Positions 34,012-43,480 of a stretch of 64,000 nt of DNA are shown piece after piece (within the stretch, counting starts at the first letter, position 1; the number at the start of each line of letters is the position of its first letter). The DNA comes from CAZFDT01 sp964518335 (GTDB lineage Bacteria; Planctomycetota; Phycisphaerae; Phycisphaerales; Phycisphaeraceae), in the NCBI GenBank assembly GCA_964518335.1, contig CAZFDT010000025.1:1-64000 (forward strand), in the 5' to 3' direction. The notes beneath the pieces were generated by a model. It was not told the DNA's origin, did no database searches, and worked only from the letters and a program-made list of their open reading frames with translations. The translations under genes and the position numbers were made by a program.

Positions 34012-35540
34012 GTGAAACGGCCGCGGCCAAGACGGGTCTGATCCAGCCGGAGGTGTTCGAGGCGAGCCTGGTGGTCAACGGCGAGGCCGACGACCTGGGC
34101 GACACGGCGATCGTGCCCGCGGCGGAAGAGCCGCGGCGCAAGCCCGGCGAGCCGGCGTGGGCGGGCAAGACGCTGTCGCATTTCCGATTGCTGCGCCAGC
34201 TCGGCGAAGGCACGATGGGGCTGGTGATCCAGGCCGAGGACATGCACCTGGGCCGACTGGTGGCGCTGAAGGTGCTGCGCAAGCGGATCGAAGGGCTCGA
34301 CGAGACGCGGCGGGTCGAGCAGTTCCTGCGCGAGGCGCGGGCGGCGGGGCGGCTGGACCATCCCAACGTGGCGCGGGTGTTCGAGATCAATCAGCACAAG
34401 GGCTGGTGGTACATCGCCACCGAGCTGCTCGAGGGCGGGACACTGCACGACGTGGTGCGCGCCGCCGGACCGCTGACGGCGGCCCGGGCGTGCCCGATCA
34501 TCGCCGACGCCGCCGCCGGGCTCGCCGCCGCGCATCAGGCGGGCATGACCCACCGCGACATCAAGCCATCCAACCTCATGCTCACGCGCACCGGCCGGTG
34601 CAAGGTGGTGGACTTCGGACTCGTGCGCGTCGAGGACCCCGACGATCCGTTCGACTTCACCGAGCAGGCCGTGGGCACGCCGCACTACATGGCGCCGGAG
34701 ATCATTCGGCGGCAGGCGCCCACACCGCTGGCGGACGTATACGGCCTGGGCGCGGTGCTCTACTTCGCGCTGACCGGGCGGCCGCCCTACACCGCCAAGG
34801 CGATTCAGGACGTGCTGCGTCAGCACCTCAAGGCCCCGCGCCCCGACGTGCGCGACAGTTGCCCTGCCTGCCCCGAGTCGCTGGCCAAGCTCATTCAGCG
34901 CGCCATGGCCGTCGAGCCGCAGGAACGGCCCAACGCCGCCACGTTCGCCCTGGCGCTGCGCGCCGAGAGCATCGGGTCCGACGCGGCCCATGACCCGCTG
35001 GTGATGGACGCCGCGGGCTCGTCCGTACTCATCGACGCCCTGGCGCACGGAGCGGCGGCGCGATCGGCGGCGGGTCTGGACATGGGCAGCCGCCTGAGCC
35101 TGCCCGATCGCAGTACCGTGCGTGGCGGGGCGGTGTGGGAGTGGCTGCCGCGCATCTCGGCGCTGGCGCTGTTGCTGGTGCTGCTGGGTGCGGGCGTGTG
35201 GTGGGGCTGGGGCCGATGGTCAGCCCGTCACGGCTCGACGCCGGCGCCGCAGGTCGCCGACCGCGCCGCCTTCGCCGCACGCTTCGCCGACGCCCCGCCG
35301 GGCTACGGCACCGCGCCGCCGGGCTTCGCGCCCGTGCGCGTGGATCCCCTGCAGCGCAAGCCCGTCGCCACATGGGTCGATCGCATCGACATCGCCGCCG
35401 CCGCCTACGTCGCCGCACGCGACGGCCGCCACTACTACCACGTCACCGACCCCCGCGCCGCCCTGATCGGCCCGGACCAACTCGTCAGCTACGCCACCGA
35501 GTCCCACGCCCAGACCGACGGCAAAATGCCGACACAGTGA
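34008..35540 (+). CDS. Membrane-anchored Ser/Thr protein kinase (Hanks/PknB type)
   Basis: 510 aa. Kinase domain at about residues 55-320: Gly loop LGEGTMGLVIQAED, catalytic Lys88 (LVALKVLRK), His182-Arg-Asp184 in HRDIKPSNLMLT, Asp202 of DFGLVR, and GTPHYMAPEII as the APE motif. A membrane helix at about 383-403 (ISALALLLVLLGAGVWWGWG) leads to an external domain of about 100 residues with Pro/Ala stretches and no PASTA repeats. Planctomycetes carry many such kinases. It is coupled to the exported DUF3616 protein, which may be its ligand sensor or client (inference). Ends 22 nt before the convergent DCC gene. Confidence 0.95.
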   Translation: MSETAAAKTGLIQPEVFEASLVVNGEADDLGDTAIVPAAEEPRRKPGEPAWAGKTLSHFRLLRQLGEGTMGLVIQAEDMHLGRLVALKVLRKRIEGLDETRRVEQFLREARAAGRLDHPNVARVFEINQHKGWWYIATELLEGGTLHDVVRAAGPLTAARACPIIADAAAGLAAAHQAGMTHRDIKPSNLMLTRTGRCKVVDFGLVRVEDPDDPFDFTEQAVGTPHYMAPEIIRRQAPTPLADVYGLGAVLYFALTGRPPYTAKAIQDVLRQHLKAPRPDVRDSCPACPESLAKLIQRAMAVEPQERPNAATFALALRAESIGSDAAHDPLVMDAAGSSVLIDALAHGAAARSAAGLDMGSRLSLPDRSTVRGGAVWEWLPRISALALLLVLLGAGVWWGWGRWSARHGSTPAPQVADRAAFAARFADAPPGYGTAPPGFAPVRVDPLQRKPVATWVDRIDIAAAAYVAARDGRHYYHVTDPRAALIGPDQLVSYATESHAQTDGKMPTQ

Positions 35541-35562
35541 TGAGCGGCGTTGTGGCCCCATG

Positions 35563-35976
35563 TCAGAACCGGAAGCGGGTGCGGAGTTCGGGGGGCATCA
35601 TCGGGCAGGCGTCGGTGGGGCGGGCAAAAAGCCAATGGCGGACGGCGGCGACGGTGCGGTAGCCCAGGTCGCGCACGGGGCGAGGGATGACGCGCAGCAG
35701 GCGGGCGCGGGTGGTGTGGCCCAGGCGGTCGAGGATGTGGGCGACGGCCGAGGAACGCGTGAGCAGGCGGCCGTCATGGGTGTGGACGACGATCGAGTCG
35801 GGCAGGGCGGTGCGTTGGGCGTCGCTGACGAGGGTCTTGAGGAACTCGCCCTGCAGGGGGGAGAAGATGAAGTGCTCGCCCGCGGCGTCCTCGCGCAGTA
35901 CCCACAGGACGGTGCGGTGGCACAGGCCGCAGTGCCCGTCGTAGAAGATCACTTCCTGGCCGTTGGGTGGCGTCAT
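35563..35976 (-). CDS. DCC-family thiol-disulfide oxidoreductase (DUF393)
   Basis: 137 aa. N-terminal VIFYDGHCGLCHRTVLWVL carries the defining Asp-Gly-x-Cys-x-x-Cys, followed by the hydrophobic/basic FIFSPLQGEFLKTL, SIVVHTHDGRLLTRSSAVAHIL and the RVIPRPVRDLGYRTVAAVRH C-terminal helix. DCC proteins have a thioredoxin-like fold and presumed redox activity; partners are unknown. It is divergent from the adenylate-forming enzyme gene. Confidence 0.9.
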   Translation of the reverse strand: MTPPNGQEVIFYDGHCGLCHRTVLWVLREDAAGEHFIFSPLQGEFLKTLVSDAQRTALPDSIVVHTHDGRLLTRSSAVAHILDRLGHTTRARLLRVIPRPVRDLGYRTVAAVRHWLFARPTDACPMMPPELRTRFRF

Positions 35977-36052
35977 GGTGGGAATCTAGGGCAAGTCCGC
36001 CAGTTGTGCGGGGAGTTTTCCACATGATATGCGACATGGCCGCGTCGCCCTA

Positions 36053-36081
36053 TTGGACCGGCGCGGAGACGCTCCTAGAAT
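36053..36081 (+). promoter_or_regulatory. Sigma-70-like promoter of the adenylate-forming enzyme gene
   Basis: TTGGAC (36053-36058), 17-nt spacer, TAGAAT (36076-36081). Both boxes are 5/6 to consensus. A leader of about 90 nt with GGAG at 36164 precedes the GTG start. Confidence 0.6.
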
Positions 36082-36176
36082 GGCGCTGCATCGCCCATGC
36101 TTGCGTACGTCACGGTTGGCGTGGCGTGCCCGCAATGGTGGTTTGCGGCATGCCCTCTGCAACGGAGTGACCCGAA

Positions 36177-37595
36177 GTGAGCGCGACACTCGGCGAGCGA
36201 CTGCACGGTGGGCTGTACCTCCTTCTGCAAGACCTGCGCGGCAGGCCCATCCGGCGACTCGTGCGCCAGTTGCAGGCATGGGAGGCCCTGGACAAGGCGG
36301 CCTACGCGGCGCTGCGACGGCAACTGCTCGAGCAAGCGCTGACCTATGCGTGGGAGCACGTGCACTTCTACCGCAGCGGGGCATGGCGGCGGGCGCTGGC
36401 GGGCCGTGCAGCGACGGAACTGACGGCGTGGCCGGTGCTGGAAAAACAGGTCGCCATCGATCGCGCGGCGGAGTTGGAGGCCCGGCCCCGGCCGCGCGGC
36501 TCGTGGCACCGGATCAGCTCGGCGACCAGCGGCCAGCCCCTGCGCCTGGCGCTGGACCCGGCCGGCGCCGCCTGGAGCTGGGCCAACGAGTACCGCGCGC
36601 TGCAGTGGCACGGCATCGGCATGGGCGTGCGCACCCTCATCTCCATGCACAACATGTACCAGCGACCCCGCGAGCGCACCGTCCTCGACTGGGTCCGCAA
36701 CCGCAAGGCGTGCTTCGCCGACCACCTCACGCCCGAGCGCCTGGACGGTCTGGCGCGATGCCTGGTGGGCGGCGGGGTGAAGCTGTGCTGGGGCCTGCCC
36801 TCGGTCATGTTCCAACTCGCTCGGCACGTGCGGGCGCGTCACCCGGACGCGCCGCTGCAGTTGACCGACGTGGTCAAGGTCGGCGGCGAGCCGCTCTACC
36901 CCTTCCAGCGCCGCGACATCCAGGCCATGCTCGGCGGGCGCGTCGTGCAGAACTACGGCTGCACCGAGGCCGGGTCGATCACCAGCGAGTGTCCCGCCGG
37001 CCGGCTGCACGTATTCGACACGCACGTACACGTCGAGGTGTTCGACGGCGACCGACCGCTGCCCCCGGGCGAGTTCGGCGACCTGGTGGTCACCTCGCTG
37101 ACCAACCGCGCCATGCCGCTGGTCCGCTGTCGCGTGGGCGATCGCGGCCGGCTGTCGCCCGACCCGTGTCCGTGCGGCATGCCCCACGCCGTGCTCGATG
37201 AAATCCAGGGCCGCAACACCGACATGCTCGTGGCGTCCGACGGCGGCACGGTGCATGGCTCGGAACTGGGCCGGCGACTGGACGGCTTCTTCGCGCACAC
37301 GCCGCCGCGACAGGCCCGACAGGTGCAGTTCCAGCAGATGGACCCGATCCACTGGCACATGCTCGTCGAGGCCGACGACGACGTGACCGTGGAAACCATT
37401 GACCGCCTGGCCGCGATCGTGCAGACGACCTTCGGCGCCGCCTGCCGCATCACGACCCAGCGCGTGGACATGATCCCGCGCGAGCCGTCGGGCAAGTTCC
37501 GCTACTACCGCACGCGCCCGCCGACCCAGACCGACGCCGCCCGCCCCGCCCTGGGCTCGCCACACACGCGGCCCAGCAACACCCGCGCCCCGTGA
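36177..37595 (+). CDS. CapK/PaaK-like adenylate-forming enzyme
   Basis: 472 aa. Motifs of the phenylacetate-CoA ligase/CapK group: phosphate loop ISSATSGQPLRLAL, VKVGGEPLYPFQRRDI, VQNYGCTEAGSITSECP and MPLVRCRVGDRGRLSPDPCP (Arg-x-x-x-Gly-Asp), with the C-terminal IPREPSGKFRYYRT lysine. These activate a carboxylate as acyl-AMP and usually pass it to CoA or another acceptor. CapK-type members occur in polysaccharide loci, but the EPS operon here ends 3.4 kb upstream. The P-loop Ser/Thr pattern is somewhat degenerate. GTG start with GGAG 9 nt upstream. Confidence 0.85.
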   Translation: MSATLGERLHGGLYLLLQDLRGRPIRRLVRQLQAWEALDKAAYAALRRQLLEQALTYAWEHVHFYRSGAWRRALAGRAATELTAWPVLEKQVAIDRAAELEARPRPRGSWHRISSATSGQPLRLALDPAGAAWSWANEYRALQWHGIGMGVRTLISMHNMYQRPRERTVLDWVRNRKACFADHLTPERLDGLARCLVGGGVKLCWGLPSVMFQLARHVRARHPDAPLQLTDVVKVGGEPLYPFQRRDIQAMLGGRVVQNYGCTEAGSITSECPAGRLHVFDTHVHVEVFDGDRPLPPGEFGDLVVTSLTNRAMPLVRCRVGDRGRLSPDPCPCGMPHAVLDEIQGRNTDMLVASDGGTVHGSELGRRLDGFFAHTPPRQARQVQFQQMDPIHWHMLVEADDDVTVETIDRLAAIVQTTFGAACRITTQRVDMIPREPSGKFRYYRTRPPTQTDAARPALGSPHTRPSNTRAP

Positions 37596-37680
37596 CCCAC
37601 GCACCCGCGCCCCCGCGCACACTTCCGCGCCGCCCGGCAATTCGGGGCCGACCCCGCCTCGGCGCACGTGACGCCAGCGG

Positions 37681-37709
37681 TTGACAGGCGCATTTGCCCC
37701 TCGTTACGA
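37681..37709 (+). promoter_or_regulatory. Candidate promoter of the ankyrin gene
   Basis: TTGACA (37681-37686, perfect -35), 17-nt spacer, TTACGA (37704-37709, weak -10). A leader of about 155 nt would follow. The 280 nt between the neighbouring genes hold no other feature that I recognise. Confidence 0.5.
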
Positions 37710-37874
37710 TCGAGTCGGCCTATCGAGAGGCCGACCGTCCGCGTGAAGGGCTCAGCCCGCTCGTCTGCAGATGCCCCCGCCGTTGAAGTTCGGTTGAACT
37801 TCCGGGGGCGACATAACCTGACTTCCTGCCGGAATGTGCGGACGCCCGGCGACAAGGAAGGAAGGTTCCCCATC

Positions 37875-40800
37875 ATGGCCCAATCCACAGGTCTGCCTGC
37901 GCCTGCCCCACGAGGCAAAGCGCTACCCTCGCGAGCCAATCTCGAACACCTCAAGAACCAGGCCAAGCGCCGTCTGGCCGAACTCCGCCAGCGCGACCCC
38001 AACGCCAAACTCGCCGACGCCCAGCACGCGCTGGCGAAAGACTATGGCTTAGCCAGTTGGCGAAAGCTCAAGGCGCATGTCGAAAGCATGCCCGGCGCGG
38101 TCCATGAACTCGTGCAGGCGGTGCGAGTCGGCGATGTTGCCACGATGCGCCGGATCCTCGGCCGGATGCCCGAACTGGCCAACGCGTGCGCCGATCGCAC
38201 CGGCGAATTGAAGGTGTTGCCGATGGACACGAAGGCGATGCGCCTGCTGCACCTGGCCGTGCGGGAAGATCAGGTCGAAGCGGCCCGGGTGCTGCTGGCG
38301 CATGGGGCCGATCCCGACCTTCGCAATGCAGACGGGCGGACGCCGCTGCATGATTGCCTGGAACTGGGTCGGCACACGATTGAGCAACTGCTGCGCGACG
38401 CCGGGGCCACGATCGACATCTGCAGCGCCGCGGCGTGCGGCGACATCGATCGCGTGCGGGCGCTGCTTGATGCGGATCCATCGCTCATGATGGATATGAG
38501 CACCCACATGCCGCCATTGGGGTGGGCGTCGTTCGGCAGGAAGATCGACATCGCCCGGCTGCTCATCGAACGCGGCGCCAAGCCCGAGGCATTCGAGACG
38601 ATCTGGCCGGCGGCGCAGATCGGTGCGGCTGATTACGCACGGGCGATGATCGACCTGGGCGTCGATCCCAACGAACCCTGCGGAAAGCAGCATCGAACGG
38701 CGATGCACGCCTGCGCCATGATGAATTACACCGACGACGCGACGGCCGTCGCCGAGGTGCTCCTGGATGCCGGGGCCGATCCTAACGCGCAGGATGTCAA
38801 TGGACTGACCCCGCTGCACCTGGCGATGATTGGCAAGCACAATCGCTTCACGCCGGCCCATCAGAAGCTGGTGGATCTACTGCTGAGCCGCGGGGCACAC
38901 CTGGAGCTGCTCGGCGACAACGGCAACATCGGCCGCTGCACGCCGCTGCACTTGGCCTGTTTCAGTGGTGCGGACCGCCTGCCCGCAGTCGCGGTGCTTC
39001 TGCGGGCCGGCGCTGATCCAAATGTCATCAGCACCGAGGGCAGCACACCGCTTTCGACGGCGCTGGCACACGGCGAAGACGCGATCGTCGCCGCGCTCCT
39101 GGCGGCCGGTGCGCGACCGAGCCTGCACGATCTGGTTGCTTTGGATCGGGTGGAGGAAGTGTCAGATACACTAACAGCGGATACATCGCTGGCCACGACG
39201 ACCGAGCCATACTTTGGCTATTCGCTGCTGAGCACCGCCAAGTCCGACGCCATGCGGACCCGGCTGTTGGAGTTGGGCGTGCGGCGCCATGTTGTTGAGG
39301 CCGCGTGGCTTGGCATGGTTGACGACCTGCGTCAGCAGCTCGACGCCGACGGCTTGCTCGTTCACGCTCGGGACTTGAAGAATCGCACACCGCTGCACGC
39401 TGCCGCCGCGGCGGGCCGGCGCGAGGCGGTGGAACTGCTCGCGGCGCGCGGCGCTGATCTCGCCGCCGAGTGGGTGCCCGGGTGGACCGCCGCCGTCGCC
39501 GCTGAGAGGAGAGGACATGGCGAGATCGCTGCGTTCCTGCGCGACGTAGCATCAAGGAGAGTTGCGGACCTGTCACCGGAGATACTCAAGGCCTTCGGCG
39601 AGGCGATCTACCGCGATCGCGGCGATGTCGAGGCGGTGCGGAAGATGCTTGACGAGCATCCGCAACTGGTCAACAGTCGGCCGTGGGCGCCCAAGTGGGA
39701 GCACACGCCGATCGAGGCGGTGGCGGGGATGTGCGTGTGGCATCGGCCGAAGATGCGGGAGATGGCGAAGCTGCTGGCGGCGCGTGGCGCGACGTGCGAT
39801 CTGCCGACACTGGCGCGGTGCGGGCTGGCGGAGGAGGTCGCGCGATATCTCGACGCGCAACCGCAGGCGTTGGATGCGCCCGATGCTCAGGGGCGGACGG
39901 CGTTGTACCGGGCGACGTGCGTGTATGGCTCGTTCGAGGAGGGCGAGGCGGTGTCGAAGCTCCTGATCGATCGCGGGGCGACAGTGGACATCTGCAGCGC
40001 GGCGACGCTGGGCATGGTCGAGCGTGTGCGAGAGCTGTTGCGGGCCGCCCCGTCGCTGGCGAAGACTTACGACGGCGACGGCATGACGGCGCTGCACTGG
40101 GCGGTGCGCCAGCGGCGGAGTGTCGGCGACAACGCGGTGACGATCGCGCGGCTGCTGCTCGACGCCGGGGCGGATGTCGCCGCGGTGAATCGGCAGGAGG
40201 ACGGCATGCATCCGATCCACCACTGCGGCGAGTGGATGGCGACCCCGGACACGGCGGACTTGCTCATCGAGCGCGGGGCGGACGTGAACGCGCGTGCGCA
40301 GAAGAACCGCTGGACGCCGTTGGACTACGCGGTCGATCGCAACCGCATGCGGATGATCGAATACTTCCGGGCCAGGGGCGGCAAGCGTTCGAGCGAGATC
40401 GACCGCCCCGACGACACGCCCGCGAGGTTTCTCAAGGCGGTGTGGGAGAGCGATGCGCAGGCGGTGCGGGAGATGCTCGCGGCGGATGCGAAACTGGTGG
40501 AGGCGGTCGCGCCGCACCCGCAGTGGGGCGGGCGGCCCCAGTCGCTGCACTTGACCATCGAGCGCGGCGACCGCGAGATGTTTGACCTGCTTCTGGACGC
40601 CGGGTCCCCGGCCGCGGGCGACAATCGCGAGTACGACGGCTGGTCGCCGCTGATGCTCGCCATCCATTGGAAGCGCGACGACATGCGCGATGAGCTGGTT
40701 CGCCGCGGGGCGCCGGTCGGGCTGATCCCCGCGCTGATGCTCGGCGACGACGCTCGGGTCGAGGATGAACTGCGGCGCAACCCCTGGGCGATCCACTACG

Positions 40801-42404
40801 CGATCCCCAATCGCGGCACGCCGCTGCACTTTGCCCGCACCCGCCGCGCGGCGGAACTGCTGCTCGACGCCGGCGTGGACATGAACCACCGGGACAAGTA
40901 CGGCAACACGGCGCTTCAGGCCGCGGTGAAGCTTGGCGATGCCGGGCGCGACGTGGTCGCGCTGCTCACGCAGCGAGGCGGCGTGCTGTCGCCCGTCGAG
41001 CTGGCGCGCACGGGCGACTTGAGAGAACTGCAGCGCCGCGCCGCGCCGGACACAGACCGTGGCGAGTTGCTGTTCGCGGCGGTCGAGGCGGGGCGTGTGA
41101 CGGTCGTACGCTGGCTGATCCGTCGCGGCGTCGATATGAACCAGCCCAACGACAAGGGTACGACGCCGCTGCACGCCGCGGCGTGGCAGGGGCGGATGCC
41201 GATCGTCAAGCTGCTGGTCGAGGCCGGCGCGGATGTGCATGCGCTCGACGGTGAATATCACGCGACCCCGGCGCAGTGGGCGCAGCACAACGCGCAGACG
41301 CACGTGCGGCCGCAGTGCCTGCCCGTGGCGGCGTATCTGGAGAAGCAGATGAAGACGAGCAAGCGTGTCGGCAAGCCGGCGAAGGCGAAGGATTGGAAGC
41401 CGATCATGGACGCGGCGTATGCCGGCGACCCCCGCAAGATCCAATCGCTGCTGAAGGCGGGTGCTGACCCCAACGTGCTGAGCCCGACGAATCATCATCA
41501 TCGGCCGCTGCACCGGGCCATCGAGCGGAAGAAGACGGCCCCGCGAAACGAGCGGCACGAGGAGGTCGTGCGCGTGCTGCTGGCGGCGGGCGCCGATCCG
41601 CACCTGCGCGGCACGCACGGGCAGCACACGGCGCTGCAGTTGGCGGCCATCGACTCGCCCCGGTTCGTGCGGCTGCTGCTGGATCACTTCAAGCCGCTGG
41701 ATTTCTTCCATGCTTGCGTGATGCTCGATGCGAAGCGTGTGGCGGCGTTGCTCGGGAAGGACGCCGCGCTCGCGTCGAAGCGGGATGAGAACGAGTGGCT
41801 GCCGCTGCATTACGTGGCGGCGTCGAGGTTGTTCGATGCCAGTCCGCAAGCGGCCAATGCGCAGTTGCGGTTGGCCGGGTTGCTGCTGGACGCCGGGGCC
41901 GATGTCAACGGCGCGTTCGGATACGACGGCAAGTGGCCTATCCCGGTGCTCTTTTACGCCTGCGGGTACCACAACAATCCCGGGCTGACCGAGTATCTGC
42001 TGCAGCGCGGGGCCGTGCCTTACGACAACGAGAGCGTGTATCACGCCAGCGACGAGGGGCACGCCGAATGCCTGGCGGTGATCGAGCGGCACGCCGACGC
42101 CCGCAAGCTCAAGCAGGAGTGCACCAAGTGCCTGCGGACGCAGATGCACTGGGGCAACTCGCGTGGCGCGGCGTGGCTGCTGGCGCACGGGGCCGACCCC
42201 AACTCGCTGCACCCCGAGACGGGCCACAGCGCGCTGCACGCGGCGGCCAAGCACGGCGCCGGCGAAAAGGTCATCGCCCTGCTGCTGCGCCACGGCGCCG
42301 ACCCCCGGCGAAAGTCGCGGGATGGACACACCGCCCTGGAATTGGCGACAATCCTCAAACGACAGCGCGTGCTGGAGCAGCTCCGACGTTTCGTGAAAGG
42401 TTGA
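37875..42404 (+). CDS. Giant ankyrin-repeat protein
   Basis: 1509 aa. An N-terminal Arg/Lys-rich helical segment (ANLEHLKNQAKRRLAEL, then LAKDYGLASWRKLKAHVE) is a known leader of some bacterial ankyrin proteins. More than twenty ankyrin repeats follow, with the motif D-x-x-G-x-T-P-L-H-x-A, for example NADGRTPLHDCLELG, DVNGLTPLHLAMIGKH and NDKGTTPLHAAAWQGRM. No signal peptide, membrane helix or enzymatic domain is seen, so it is probably a cytosolic protein-binding scaffold. An AAGGAAGGAAGG tract (37855 on) gives an ample Shine-Dalgarno before ATG 37875. The upstream in-frame region to 37668 looks non-coding. Binding partner unknown. Confidence 0.92.
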   Translation: MAQSTGLPAPAPRGKALPSRANLEHLKNQAKRRLAELRQRDPNAKLADAQHALAKDYGLASWRKLKAHVESMPGAVHELVQAVRVGDVATMRRILGRMPELANACADRTGELKVLPMDTKAMRLLHLAVREDQVEAARVLLAHGADPDLRNADGRTPLHDCLELGRHTIEQLLRDAGATIDICSAAACGDIDRVRALLDADPSLMMDMSTHMPPLGWASFGRKIDIARLLIERGAKPEAFETIWPAAQIGAADYARAMIDLGVDPNEPCGKQHRTAMHACAMMNYTDDATAVAEVLLDAGADPNAQDVNGLTPLHLAMIGKHNRFTPAHQKLVDLLLSRGAHLELLGDNGNIGRCTPLHLACFSGADRLPAVAVLLRAGADPNVISTEGSTPLSTALAHGEDAIVAALLAAGARPSLHDLVALDRVEEVSDTLTADTSLATTTEPYFGYSLLSTAKSDAMRTRLLELGVRRHVVEAAWLGMVDDLRQQLDADGLLVHARDLKNRTPLHAAAAAGRREAVELLAARGADLAAEWVPGWTAAVAAERRGHGEIAAFLRDVASRRVADLSPEILKAFGEAIYRDRGDVEAVRKMLDEHPQLVNSRPWAPKWEHTPIEAVAGMCVWHRPKMREMAKLLAARGATCDLPTLARCGLAEEVARYLDAQPQALDAPDAQGRTALYRATCVYGSFEEGEAVSKLLIDRGATVDICSAATLGMVERVRELLRAAPSLAKTYDGDGMTALHWAVRQRRSVGDNAVTIARLLLDAGADVAAVNRQEDGMHPIHHCGEWMATPDTADLLIERGADVNARAQKNRWTPLDYAVDRNRMRMIEYFRARGGKRSSEIDRPDDTPARFLKAVWESDAQAVREMLAADAKLVEAVAPHPQWGGRPQSLHLTIERGDREMFDLLLDAGSPAAGDNREYDGWSPLMLAIHWKRDDMRDELVRRGAPVGLIPALMLGDDARVEDELRRNPWAIHYAIPNRGTPLHFARTRRAAELLLDAGVDMNHRDKYGNTALQAAVKLGDAGRDVVALLTQRGGVLSPVELARTGDLRELQRRAAPDTDRGELLFAAVEAGRVTVVRWLIRRGVDMNQPNDKGTTPLHAAAWQGRMPIVKLLVEAGADVHALDGEYHATPAQWAQHNAQTHVRPQCLPVAAYLEKQMKTSKRVGKPAKAKDWKPIMDAAYAGDPRKIQSLLKAGADPNVLSPTNHHHRPLHRAIERKKTAPRNERHEEVVRVLLAAGADPHLRGTHGQHTALQLAAIDSPRFVRLLLDHFKPLDFFHACVMLDAKRVAALLGKDAALASKRDENEWLPLHYVAASRLFDASPQAANAQLRLAGLLLDAGADVNGAFGYDGKWPIPVLFYACGYHNNPGLTEYLLQRGAVPYDNESVYHASDEGHAECLAVIERHADARKLKQECTKCLRTQMHWGNSRGAAWLLAHGADPNSLHPETGHSALHAAAKHGAGEKVIALLLRHGADPRRKSRDGHTALELATILKRQRVLEQLRRFVKG

Positions 42405-42407
42405 CCC

Positions 42408-42797
42408 ATGCCCCTCCTTGGCGAAGCCCGCCCGATCCTGAGCGTGCGCGATCTGCGCGCGAGCATCGATTATTACGTGAAGAAGCTGGGGTTCACCACC
42501 GACTGGATGTGGGGCGACCCGCCGGTGTTCGCCTCGCTGACGCGCGAGCAGACGACGATCTTTCTCTGCCGCGAGTTGCAGGGCAAGGCGGGCACGTGGG
42601 TGTGGGTGTTCGTCGATGACGTCGATGCGCTGCACCGCGAGTTCGTGCGCCGCGGCGCGATGATCCGCCAGGCGCCGACGACGTTCGGCTGGGGCTTCCG
42701 CGAGATGAACGTGCAGGACCCCGACGGCCACCGCATCCGCTTCGCCCAGGAGACCAGCGACCCCGCCGAGGGCGTGCCGTTGTGCGATGAGGATTGA
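42408..42797 (+). CDS. VOC/glyoxalase-superfamily protein
   Basis: 129 aa, one pair of beta-alpha-beta-beta-beta modules: ARPILSVRDLRASIDYYVKK then FVDDVDALHREFVRRGAMIR, ending with NVQDPDGHRIRFAQE. A Glu in the usual metal position is present in FREMNVQDPDG. It resembles bleomycin-resistance/glyoxalase-like proteins of unknown substrate. Starts 4 nt after the ankyrin stop, so it is probably cotranscribed. Confidence 0.9.
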   Translation: MPLLGEARPILSVRDLRASIDYYVKKLGFTTDWMWGDPPVFASLTREQTTIFLCRELQGKAGTWVWVFVDDVDALHREFVRRGAMIRQAPTTFGWGFREMNVQDPDGHRIRFAQETSDPAEGVPLCDED

Positions 42798-42836
42798 TCG
42801 CCGCGTGGATGGCGCACGACAGCAGGGATCAAACGC

Positions 42837-43094
42837 ATGAGACGGTTCAAGTGGATCGAGTGGAACTTGCAGAAGATCGCTGCGCACGGGCTCTCGTCCG
42901 CCGATGTGGAAGCGGCCTTTGATCAGGTGTTCAGCCTGCAACAGCGTCCGGACGGATCATTCGAGATGTTCGCAATCACGCCCTCGGGCCGACGCATCTG
43001 GGTGATCTGGCGCTATGACCGGGAGGGCCCCGACTTGCCGGATATATTCGAGGATCTGGAGGACTTGCCGATCTTCGTCATCACCGCGTACTAG
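42837..43094 (+). CDS. BrnT-like / DUF4258-like small toxin candidate
   Basis: 85 aa. FKWIEWNLQKIAAHGLSSAD resembles the start of BrnT-type RNases (I/F-x-W-[DN]-x-x-K-x-x-x-H-G), then VEAAFDQVF, GRRIWVIWRYDRE and a terminal FVITAY, as in RelE-fold toxins. It lies 13 nt before a gene with an antitoxin-like beta domain, in the toxin-first order seen for BrnT/BrnA. RNase activity is inferred from the family resemblance. Confidence 0.7.
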   Translation: MRRFKWIEWNLQKIAAHGLSSADVEAAFDQVFSLQQRPDGSFEMFAITPSGRRIWVIWRYDREGPDLPDIFEDLEDLPIFVITAY

Positions 43095-43107
43095 AATGGG
43101 ATCAGTC

Positions 43108-43368
43108 ATGGACCGACTTGCAAATGATGAGCGGAGTGCGCGGCGACGGACCGAGGACGAGCGGATCGCATCGGAGCCGCCCATGCCAGCACCCGACCTG
43201 CCGCGCGGCGCCGCTTCCCTGCCTGTGGAAGCGCATCTTGCTCGCTTGCATCACCGGCCGATGGCAATCGCGGGGATTGTTGAGAAGGGCGTCGTGCGGC
43301 CGCTTGATCCGAGCGTCAAGCTTTCCGAGCACGCCCGAGTGATCATCGTGGCGTCAGAATCGCCGTAA
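43108..43368 (+). CDS. Antitoxin-like protein with AF2212/DUF104-type C-terminal domain
   Basis: 86 aa from the ATG at 43108; an ATG at 43096 is possible. The N-terminal half is charged (MDRLANDERSARRRTEDER) and probably disordered. The last 35 residues (AIAGIVEKGVVRPLDPSVK and LSEHARVIIVAS) match the beta-barrel of AF2212/DUF104 antitoxins. It partners the upstream BrnT-like gene; this combination is not the usual BrnA. Function inferred from family and context. Confidence 0.6.
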   Translation: MDRLANDERSARRRTEDERIASEPPMPAPDLPRGAASLPVEAHLARLHHRPMAIAGIVEKGVVRPLDPSVKLSEHARVIIVASESP

Positions 43369-43480
43369 CGAGTCGGGCGATTCGGTCGCTCACCTGCGTC
43401 TGGGCTGACGACATCCACGGCGTCAACTGGTTCCACTGCACCAGTGTCGCCGGCGGGGCCACTGTTCGCGATCTCTCTCC

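Noticed and set aside
39573..42941. Long open frame (about 1120 codons) on the minus strand opposite the ankyrin gene
   Set aside because: Shadow frame of a repetitive GC-rich gene; no domains, Arg/His-rich, and the plus strand shows regular ankyrin repeats and a Shine-Dalgarno.
43369..43480. Terminator between the antitoxin-like gene and the esterase gene
   Set aside because: No stem longer than five pairs with a T run could be found in these 112 nt.
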